Both the position numbers and the translations under genes were made by a program. This document shows, piece after piece, positions 54,601 to 62,300 of a DNA stretch of 64,000 nucleotides. Origin of the DNA: Bradyrhizobium centrolobii (lineage in GTDB: Bacteria; Pseudomonadota; Alphaproteobacteria; Rhizobiales; Xanthobacteraceae); the NCBI RefSeq assembly GCF_001641635.1, contig NZ_LUUB01000040.1, forward strand, positions 1 through 64,000, read 5' to 3'. Every line of letters begins with the position of its first letter. Position 1 is the first letter of the stretch. The notes beneath the pieces are model-generated. The model saw nothing but the letters and a program-made list of their open reading frames with translations. It did no database searches and had not been told where the DNA came from.

Positions 54601-56190
54601 GGCTGTCCAACGTATGGGCTCTGCGCTAAGCGCCGCGCTTTCGCCGGCGACAAGACACGTACTGCTCGCCTCGGCCCACGAACCAATAGTGCTGAACAAC
54701 TCCTCTATTCGCCCGGGCGCATCAGCCACTGAAGCCGGCAATGGACGCAGGGCATCTGCCGTTGGAACAATACGCCAGACGACGCCGCCGGATATTTCGA
54801 GCACACGTACCAGCGCAACTTCCCGGCAGATGGCTCTCCGGTTGCTACGAAACCACCCGTCGCGCGCGATCGCCGACACGAGTTGCGCAAGCTCCGCTGA
54901 TGTCACTATCGCGAAATCGAGCGCGTCCTTTAGTAGAGCCGGCAGGAGTGGCAACACGACCGAATCGCGAAGCTCGGCATTCCATGCACGACGCAACGAC
55001 GCGGCATCTGATGGTTCGTCTTGCTCAGTCGGGGCATCCAGTCCCTCGATCTGACGTCGGCCGCTATCAAGGAAGAAGTAACCATGCAGCAACAGATGGA
55101 ATCGATCGCCAGCGCTCCCACCTACCGGGATAATGATATCGAATGCGTCCGAGATCGGCAGGAATACCGCCCAGGAAACACGCAGTTGCGCGGTCTCGGC
55201 CAGGTGGCTCGCGCGTAGTGGAATGCGCGATAGAGTCGCTGCTCCGTGCGGTTCTCCCTTTTCCGGTACGGGTTCAGGTCTGAGGACGCTGATCGTTTGC
55301 GGCCATTGCTGTGAGCGCTTCAACCTCGTGAGGCAGCTATCCGGGATCATCGCCTCGCGCCCGACAAATGACGCCGTTGATCCATGTTCTGCGGCGCCGA
55401 TTGTGCCTCCGAAGAGGCGAACGCCACCGCTTAAACGGTTCGGTCCAAGGAAACGTCCCCGGGCATCGTCAAGTTCGAGCGCGCAGCGAAGCTCACTGCG
55501 TTCTCGAATCTCGATCGTCTTCAGATGGCGAAGCGCGGTTAGCAGAACGCGCAGATCGTCGGGTCTATTAAGCTCCCTGATCGTCGCCGCTAGCGACGGA
55601 ATGTTTCCGGAGAAGCTAACTCCTGGAGCAGGTTTTATATCTTCCCGACGCAATGGCAGCCAAAGAACAAGGTGACGGTCCGGGAAGTCGGAAGAGACTT
55701 CGCGCCTGAGGAGCTCCAGGTCGGCTGGATCGAGACCTTCTCCACGCGGCTCCCATTGCCGACTGACATTGCCGGGGACTTCGACTTCCAGGAACGGATT
55801 CACCACCGTGCTAAATGGTCTGTCGCTTTCCCTTTTTGCGTAGACAACGAACGCGTCGCAGAGATGAAAAACCGCCTTTTGACCGAAGCCGAACTTCCCG
55901 ATCGCTGCGCTGTCAGCGGCCTTGCCGCTCTCGCCGAATGATATGATTCCGCTCTCGTCTTCCTTGCGAAAGAAGCCATCGTTTACGACCAGAAGTCCCG
56001 GTCCGCGGAGCAGCGGATGGGCGGCAGTCGACCAGCCCGACAGCCCATCGAGTCTGAAATGTCGGGCTTCCGCATCATCTGCATTCTGAAGCAATTCCTT
56101 GAGGATGGGATAGCCGGAGGCGTACCGATCCTGCAGATTGACCTTGATCTGATTGACGATCGAGATCGGGGATATCCGAAAATCAGGCAT
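48688..56190 (-). CDS. giant double-GHKL (sacsin/HSP90-like) ATPase
   Basis: About 2500 aa, one uninterrupted frame. Bergerat ATPase module 1: YPILKELLQNADDAEAR (N box, Asn36), LLVVNDGF, then IGKFGFGQKAVFH near residue 100. Module 2: VLFELFQNADDAYRQ near 1575, then TGKFGLGFKSVH near 1657. The long remainder has no helicase, nuclease or methylase motif that I can see. Repeated sacsin-like ATPase modules suggest a chaperone-like or conformational sensor. ATG 56190 (MPDFRIS) was chosen over a TTG at 56226. It comes first in the operon with the SNF2 gene. Defence function is inferred from neighbours. Confidence 0.88.
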   Translation of the reverse strand: MPDFRISPISIVNQIKVNLQDRYASGYPILKELLQNADDAEARHFRLDGLSGWSTAAHPLLRGPGLLVVNDGFFRKEDESGIISFGESGKAADSAAIGKFGFGQKAVFHLCDAFVVYAKRESDRPFSTVVNPFLEVEVPGNVSRQWEPRGEGLDPADLELLRREVSSDFPDRHLVLWLPLRREDIKPAPGVSFSGNIPSLAATIRELNRPDDLRVLLTALRHLKTIEIRERSELRCALELDDARGRFLGPNRLSGGVRLFGGTIGAAEHGSTASFVGREAMIPDSCLTRLKRSQQWPQTISVLRPEPVPEKGEPHGAATLSRIPLRASHLAETAQLRVSWAVFLPISDAFDIIIPVGGSAGDRFHLLLHGYFFLDSGRRQIEGLDAPTEQDEPSDAASLRRAWNAELRDSVVLPLLPALLKDALDFAIVTSAELAQLVSAIARDGWFRSNRRAICREVALVRVLEISGGVVWRIVPTADALRPLPASVADAPGRIEELFSTIGSWAEASSTCLVAGESAALSAEPIRWTAKDLEAVFAGLSPRAFQSRDLARLLVDFLGATIFDEAERSSIGPHLVAALRRAITETQAFAPSELVRSILNQVPHGKLFPLPASVENRQVLRALASAPTNILLVRREWLDETRRPPQLSNADLKSLLNALEPLISGDHADQAATAALALLTQGGRNISELAGDLEFASIEVLRARDIRSHNPIALSLQTLVARSRAGLLFASSPQANSLLPLLTETLPDVAPLVVDGKTAEFLRDSSNSIIQLHSTGNESILKLVNAASCFGTTDARRRLLERLRPTDNDDRAALRRLCAGDEKAGYGGATLHVLEETLKGIERPVEAILNASENAFLITAEIADELMPRLRQHIGITALDTPRMEALLERDVDAVARIQLSPIERDAFLLTQLSDPLLRRLPIHARSDATTGNADNVFREADWPIPEALRRHVLTIQLSNNSRARERQERLIGRWSPQSQIKVALSSANPHRFRNEILEALAKLASPPDEHLLEALRVTPWLLVDEQPITPLDVLALPPAVDEVARTLLLKNGEIPPFVPVQKLRIEIREHDGFAHLREWVLPGRNFSFAALALMIEEARIAGRLGGANDYPVEDFTTLAKSSGDIGLPGWPLLAAVLTSLGDGCDDATKIVAAFTALSASDAKLAGAHLDCLAALAEEKGRKGEAAARAYRHGFSVVAGWPEDARREVFGGTRVLTDAGNWRIGSEVVQDGDGLDPRHVLARDYASVLGMRLQQHPEATNAENESPDPFIADRRRGQIRDVDLVALEARSADQQRLFLESWKGRVPSDLIIVYLGLIGRGEPFRNLANEWATDATVDVDTLWADLDYHFPKEILYPNPLAAEVDQRRFLIEPVLGERVQAIAMSGDSFDAALSGSDKGILIGNLHKTHEGIRAADGKARSLITLPIRQVDPTRYSQGEASAIFRRFVETIAADCLWLGMERQRTALQEMLDKAVKIDQSTIEETERLLRDRLPTILAELKLPTEYLSQQALRKYQAEESRLHHLSAPAQKLEELKAALWRKVSDGALAAELLSAVRSKIGDFGYSASRVLFELFQNADDAYRQHGGAATDVCFRVELFSNGSSGFRVVHWGRPINHMGRDTEEGRRLGHDRDLLNMLLMNFSEKRPGDDLTGKFGLGFKSVHVLSDSVGIASGFIALRTVGGFLPATWPEGIDAGENRKSPSGRKATVIDVPFSMTTADKGAEAIAAFRATVTWLPAFARTIRRVEIEADVPESIDSVCSPLLDKSGIYLVSVSGRKKERALRVDLSSGYSLLLRIDGAGPSAFSSDLRRLWNLAPLEEELRSGWLLNGPFAVDPGRTGLAGSIAERQEKFRTLGRTLGDRLLELHDLVGADWSQFARRLDLDASQQTARNIFWSRLFDVLALDFDDDLARHLHVDGHGYARLASRHKVVPTRLQSPFDSLVQASEVEHYLDGALSHSATLAKLRDWPTLTELQNRIISSEVAGQLRKLGFGTARPLHFSSLLHRQIGKEKRINPELAQTLGRAVTPQSIREAPLYKELHEILDTARHALFLAQDGTWRFAQLPYPDSAGDGEERRLCAFAPAKHLLDKRYTGPALEFFRVARERSGFGPQARDLASWAAEVSADDPNRQIAALRYIIEGRQGRDLGEEIRRNRPSWLPWPASQLRISPLLSGWMEKEKDDLLYALQGRDAFIPMPVTSPPTPAPETVLVAIHTWWSSEGTNLRTVYSQRTYPGAFSPSQLRETSDRATWFTMFALSCFQSFGRAQDGQHRSFIESGYREGWWVELADSRPPDDVRSWLDRLERWSAPEQFDQRYLPWRRSFVDLYAIARWLDEYREIALKLPRIIEEHGVISLNGALQPSYWAPAMRLCIDAAPINRSLGIGMNWMIREMLRHKVYELRDESRMAPYGWASSQRVRALLNELGADVGERADKEASRTIYDFVTKHLAASRARFEGDFDLPLQLITREENKTALVQCFETIDRDLPAFLEQWQDSEDAL

Positions 56191-56427
56191 AAGCTTCGCG
56201 CCTACGGCAAATTTCGCTAAACGCAATTAAAGGTTCGTGCTTTCCCCTCCCCCGACGCCCTCATGCCTACGTTGAAAGCGGCACGAACGACGCGGCGGAC
56301 GGGTTCTCCACAAGGAACGCACCTCAGCAAAAAGTATACAATAAATCAATGACTTCTAGCTTCGAACCCTGCTATTGAAGCCTCAGGCTCATCGAACGAG
56401 TATTGTTCGTCGACCGGGGGCAAATCC
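56191..56427. promoter_or_regulatory. divergent promoter region between the GHKL giant and drmD
   Basis: This 237-bp gap serves two outward operons. It contains an AT-rich AGTATACAATAAATCAATG stretch, suitable for -10 elements, and a CGAAC-N7-GTTCG inverted repeat at 56393-56409. This is not the direct-repeat SOS box. Exact promoters cannot be assigned. Confidence 0.4.
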
Positions 56428-59373
56428 ATGAACGTCGGCACAATGATCAGAGTGCGGTCGTCGACCTGGAAGGTCGTCGGCCACGAACGGCGGGCACACG
56501 GCAACGTCGTGTCGTGCCGAGGCATGTCCGGCATCGTGAAGGGCAAGACAGCCCGGTTTGTCGTCGAGCTTGAGGACGACTATGCCGTACTGCACCCAAC
56601 GAAAATCGCGCTGGAGCACGACAAGTCCGCCGGCTTTCTCGACACCAAGCTCTTTTTGGAGTCTGCATTCAGATCCACGCCGACCACAACCTCGCAACCG
56701 TTGACGCTCGGCAAGGCCGCCATCGACGATCTCGCGTTCCAGCATGTGCCGGTCGAGATGGCGCTGGCCCAGGACCGAGTGCGGCTGTTGCTCGCAGACG
56801 ACGTCGGCCTCGGCAAGACGCTGGAGGCCGGCCTGATCACCTCCGAGCTTATCCTTAGGGGCCGCGCCGAGCGGATTCTCGTCGTCACCACTCGTGCCAT
56901 GCTGGGACAGTTCCAGAAAGAGTTCTGGACCCGCTTCTCGATCCCGCTGTCGCGCCTCGATAGCGCGGCCATACGGCGGATGCGCAACCAGATTCCCGCG
57001 CAATACAACGTGTTCGACCAGTTCGACCGGTCGATCGTATCGATCGACACGCTAAAGCAGGACAGCCAGATCCGCGCGGCGATCGAACAGTCGAATTGGG
57101 ATCTGATCATCATCGACGAGGCGCACAACGCCGCAAAACGCGCCCGCGGCGGTGGCACGGAGAGCCTCCGCTCGAAGCTTGCGAAGCTCCTGTCGCGCAA
57201 AGCCGACTAGCTGTTGCTGCTAACCGCGACGCCGCACGACGGCTCGCGAGAAAGCTTTGCAAGCCTGATTGAAATGCTGGACCCCACACGGGTCCCCGAT
57301 CCCGAGAAGCTGCATCGCGACGACATCGAGGATCTCGTGATCCGCCGCTTCCGTACCTCTCCCGAGGTGATGGAGGCGCTCAGGTCCGCGATACCGCCGC
57401 GTGAACTTAATAGCCGCACCTTCCCCCTGAGCGAGAAGGAGGAGGCCGCCTACGCGACGATCGCCGAACTTAAGCTCGATCTCGACGCCGATGCTCCCGA
57501 GAACCGCGTCATCGACCTCTTCCGCACGACCCTTGCGAAGGCGATCTTCTCAAGTCCCGCGGCCTGTCTCGAGACGGTGAAGGGACGAATCGGCCGCATA
57601 GAGAGAGGCACAGCAAGGGGGAGCGAAGCCGACAGACAGAAGCTCGCCGAACTGGCGGACCTGCTTGCCTCGATCGAACCCACTGATTTTTGCAAGTACC
57701 AGGACTTCTTGCGCCTTTTGAAGGATATCAAATGGATCGGCAAGAATCCGCGCGACCGGCTCGTCGTCTTTTCCGAGCGCATACGGACGCTGGAATGGCT
57801 TGAGGAGCGCCTGACCGCAGATCTTGGCCTATCACCTGAAGCTATCGGACGAGTGGACGGCGGAAGCGTCGAAGCGGACGTGACGACGCAGAAGGTGCTC
57901 GAGGACTTTGGCCAGGAGAAATCTGCGCTGCGCGTGCTGCTTGCTTCCGACATGGCCTCCGAAGGGTTGAACCTGCACTTCCAGAGCCATCGGTTGATCC
58001 ATTTCGACCTGCCCTGGTCGCTGCTCCGTTTCCAGCAGCGCAACGGCCGTATCGACCGCTACGGCCAGGATCGAACGCCGCAGATCTATTATTTCGTCGG
58101 GGAAAGCCGTCATCCAAAAGTCCGCGATATGTGGGTCCTCGAAAAGCTGGTCGAAAAGGACGAGGCAGCCCAAGAGGGCGTCGGCGATCCGGCCGTCTTT
58201 CTCGGAGCCGGCGATGCAGAAGGCGAGGAAGAGATTGTCGCAAGAGCCGTCAGTAACGGCCGCGGTGCGGAAGCATTTGCCGCCGAGATGGATGAGCGCG
58301 CCGCGCATGTGGCAAAGGACAAAACCGTCGATGACGAGTTTGACGCGTTATTTGGCGACTACCGGGGCGTCGACATCTCTTCGGCCGGGACTTCGACAAC
58401 CGCGCCGGACGCGGAAATGCCGCCAAGGCTTTTCCCGGACACCTTCGCCTACACCGAAGCAATGCTGCAAAGGCTGACCGAACCGAACGAGGACGTCTTC
58501 GAGACGGCTCCGGATGTGGACCGCGATGCCCGCCTTATCAGCCTGTCGATACCGGACGACATGATGAGCGATGGCGGGCTCGGTTATGCCCGAACAGGCG
58601 AAGTCGATGACCGCTACATGCCGGTCGAAGCCGTCGGCCAGGGCAACACGATCGAGCTTTCCGACCGCGCGGACGTCATCAACACGGCGATCGCCCAGGC
58701 CAAGACTGAAGAGCAAAGCTGGCCACGCGTCCAGTATCTCTGGGACGGCCATCCCCTCCTCGACTGGTTCGGCGATCGTGCGGGAACGTTCTTTCCTGAA
58801 ATGGCCGCGCCGCTCTGCAGCCTGCGCGGCCGCCTAGCCGAGCGCGAAGTCGCGGTCATCCTGCACGGCGCGATCCCGAACGAGCTTGGCGCACCGGTGG
58901 TTGACTGCTGGGCAGCGGTGACACTGCGAAACGGCCGCGTCGCCGGGGTCGAGCCGATCGGCGAATTTGTCGCCCGCACGGGCCTTTCCCGAAGCATTCC
59001 CAACACCGGCAAGCCCGATGAGCAGCTCGCGACCGAGGCGCTCGCGCCTGCCGTGGATGCGTTCCAATCGCACCTCGTTACCCTGCGCAAACAACGGCAA
59101 GCCGACATCGACAGGAGCCTCAACACCACGCTTGATCGTCTTGCCTGCCTCGAGGCGCGGTTCCGCGCCCAACTTGAGCTGAAATTCGCGGATGCCCCGG
59201 ATGACGGCTCTCGGCTGACGATTCAGCAGCGCCGCCAGAAAACGCGCCGCGAGAACCGATCGACCGAGATCGACGCAATGTTCGAGGATTTTGCGGCCTG
59301 GCATAAAAGCCGGCGGAGGATGGCGGACGACCCGAATCCATTCGTAGCAATCAAGGCCGTGTTCGTTGGGTGA
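56428..59373 (+). pseudogene. drmD: DISARM-like SNF2 helicase DrmD with in-frame amber codon
   Basis: The frame reads as a 981-aa SNF2-like helicase: Walker A ADDVGLGKTLEAG near residue 125, DEAH at 230, motif III LLLTATPHDG, then ASDMASEGLNLHFQ and FQQRNGRIDRYGQDRTPQIYYF. Codon 261 (57208-57210) is TAG, between DEAH and TATPH. The reading frame is otherwise open, so a single change such as TCG to TAG (Ser) would explain it. As written, only 260 aa could be made, unless suppressed, or a downstream TTG at 57214 yields a partial C-terminal half. It is 3 bp upstream of drmMI. A mutation, sequencing error or phase-like loss are alternatives. Confidence 0.8.
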
Positions 59374-59376
59374 TTG

Positions 59377-62300
59377 ATGGACCTGATCGGTATCGAGAAC
59401 GAGGCTGAATTCTTCCCGGCAGGCGCTCTTTCGGACTCGCTGCAGGTCGAGTTGCGCGAAATCACCTCGCGCTGGAACAAGGCCACGGATGGCGAGAACC
59501 CCGTCGCACGCCTTACGAAATGCTGTGAACCGTTCCTCGCCGAGCTTCGCAGGATTCGCAATGCAACCGATTCCGCCAATCGGACGGACTGGCGCCGGCG
59601 ATTGAGCCATTCGCTTGTGACGGCGCTCGGATATGATCTCGACCGCAGGAGCCTGCAAACCGCGCTTGAGCGAGAGCCTTTTATCCCCTCATTGGCCAGG
59701 GCTTCCGACGTCGAAGGCCGCGACGTCGTCTGGCTGATCGAAGCGCCTCTCGAAAATGCGACGGACGAGAGTGCCGATCCGCTGTCGTTGAGCTTTCAGC
59801 CCGAGCAGTTTCTTGAGGACGAACGCGAGTTTGCCGAGACAGAACGTGCGATCGAGGACATCCTCGGCGACGGCATTTTCGAGTTGCGGCAGCCGCCCCG
59901 CCTCGTTCTTGTCTGTGGGCTTTCCCAGATCGTTCTTGTCGATCGCCACAAGTGGCCGGCGCGCTCTGTCCTGCGGTTCGATCTGCAGGAGATCTTCTCG
60001 CGCCAGGATAAGGACACGCTCGCGACGATGGCGTGTCTGTTGTCGCGCGAGGCGCGGGTGCCGCATCAGGGCATACCGATCGCCGACCGCATCGAGGAAG
60101 AGGCCCAGCGCAACGCCAACGCGGTCACGACCTCGCTGAAGCGGACTGTCCGGGACGCTATCGAGATCCTCGGCCAGGAGGTACTCGACGTAACCGAGGG
60201 CAAGTATCCGTCTGGTCCGCGCAAAGGCGTCTGGATCGACGGACCCGACCTGTCGCTCGAATGCCTGCGCTACATGTACCGCCTGTTGTTTCTGTTCTAC
60301 GCCGAGGCCAACCCGCGACTGAACGTTCTGAACCTCAAGGATCCGGTCTACGCCAGCGGCTACAGCATCGAGGCGTTGCGCGAACTGGAATCCGTCCGCC
60401 TGCGCACGCCCGCCGAAAAGAACGGCACCTACCTCTCGGAAAGCCTGCAGCGCACGCTCGGCCTGCTGTATAGCGGCAATGGCACCGCCATACGCCTGCC
60501 GGCGGTAAAGGTCTCGCTGCTCGACCCTGAGAGCACGCCGATCCTGAATTCAATCAAACTTCGCAACGAGGCCGTACAGAAAGTTATTCGCCTGCTTTCA
60601 CTGAAGCAGTCGCAGAACGGCACGGCTCGGATTTCCTACGCGAAGCTCGGCATCGGCCAGCTTGGCGCCGTCTACGAAACGCTGATCTCGTTCACCGGCG
60701 TGATGGCCAAGCAGGACCTGATTGAGCTTCGCCCACCTACGGGTCGCGGCTCGGTGGATGCCGAAGAGGAAGAGGAAACGTCCGACGAGAGCCAAGAGGA
60801 TGCGGACGAGGCGGATGGCGAAGACGAGGAGGGCGGCGAACCGGTGTCGCGACGGGACGACATCGATCTGCTGGCAGCGAGCTATTTCGTGCCGCGCAGC
60901 CGCGCCGGCGAATTCAAGTCGGAGCAGGTGGTCTTCAACGGGCCAGAAGCCCGGGTCTATCCGAAAGGCAGCTTCATCTATCGCCTCGCCGGCCGCGACC
61001 GCGAGAAATCAGCCTCCTACTATACGCCCGAAGCGCTCGCGCGGCTCTTGGTGAAGCACGCGCTGCAGGAACGCTGCAAGGACCTCGCGGCCGACGAAGT
61101 TCTTGAACTTAAGATCCTCGAGCCGGCGATGGGGTCGGCCGCGTTCCTGGTTGAAACCACCAACCAGCTCGCCGACATCTATCTCGAACGCAAGCAGAAG
61201 GAGACCGGCAGGACTATCCCGCAGGATCAGCTCGCGCTCGAGAAGCAAAAGGTCCGCGCCTTCGTCTCAGACCGCAACTGCTTCGGCGTGGACCTCAATC
61301 CGGTGGCAACCGAGCTCGGCGCGATTTCGCTCTGGCTCAACGGCCTGCACGCCAGCGAGTTCTCGCCCTGGTTCCGCGACCAGCTCCACGCCGGCAACTC
61401 GCTGATCGGCGCGAGGCGCGCGTCTTATGCCCCTTCCCTGATGTCGGCGAAGAAGAAGGACAATCTCTGGTACAGTCACAAACCAAAGGAGATCGGCTGG
61501 CGCGGCGGCCTGCCCGAAGGCCACATCTGGCAGTTCCTGCTGCCGGCCGAGGACATGTCGCGGTTCGACACCGACAAGTCGATCGGCGAGTTTGCAGCCG
61601 ACGCGCAGAAGAAGATCAAGGCCTGGCGCAAGAACGGCTTCTTCGCCAAACTCGAGGCGTATGAAATCAAGCTGCTGCAGAAACTCAGCCGCATCGCCGA
61701 GGACTTGTTCGACATCGTGGCCGACGATCTCGCAAGGAGCCGCGCCTCGACCAATGACGCGATAACGCTCTGGCCAGACAAGGAGATGCCTGGTGCGCGC
61801 GGGCTGGACTTTCACGAGAAGGACCGCCGCCTTCAAAAGCTGATCGGCGCAGATCGCGCATCCAACACGCTGCCTTTCAAGCGGCTGAAGACAGCGATGG
61901 ATGCATGGTGCGCACTGTGGCTCTGGCCGCTGAACAAGGCGCACCTTCTGCCGTCGCGTCAGGAATTCTTGCACGGCATGACGCTGATCCTCGAAGGCGG
62001 CTTTTTGCCAGACGGGTCGATCGCGGCTCCAAGCATCGAGCAAATTGGCCTGCCCGAGCGCGACTTGTTCGATCAGCTCCAGGCCGATGAGAAAACAGGC
62101 TCGAAGCCAACAACGCCGAAGAAGAAGCAGTCGGGCCTTTTCCATGAAACGGACGTGGACGCGCTCATCCAGGAGATCGAGTGGCTTGCCGTCGCGAGTG
62201 AGGTTGCCGAGCGTGAGCGGTTCACTCATTACGATCTGATTTTCGCCGACGTGCTCAGGGCACGCGGAGGTTTCGATGTGATCGTGGGTAATCCACCCTG

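Noticed and set aside
56393-56409. Possible SOS box in the drmD promoter
   Set aside because: The GAAC and GTTC halves are inverted, not the direct repeat of the alphaproteobacterial LexA box.
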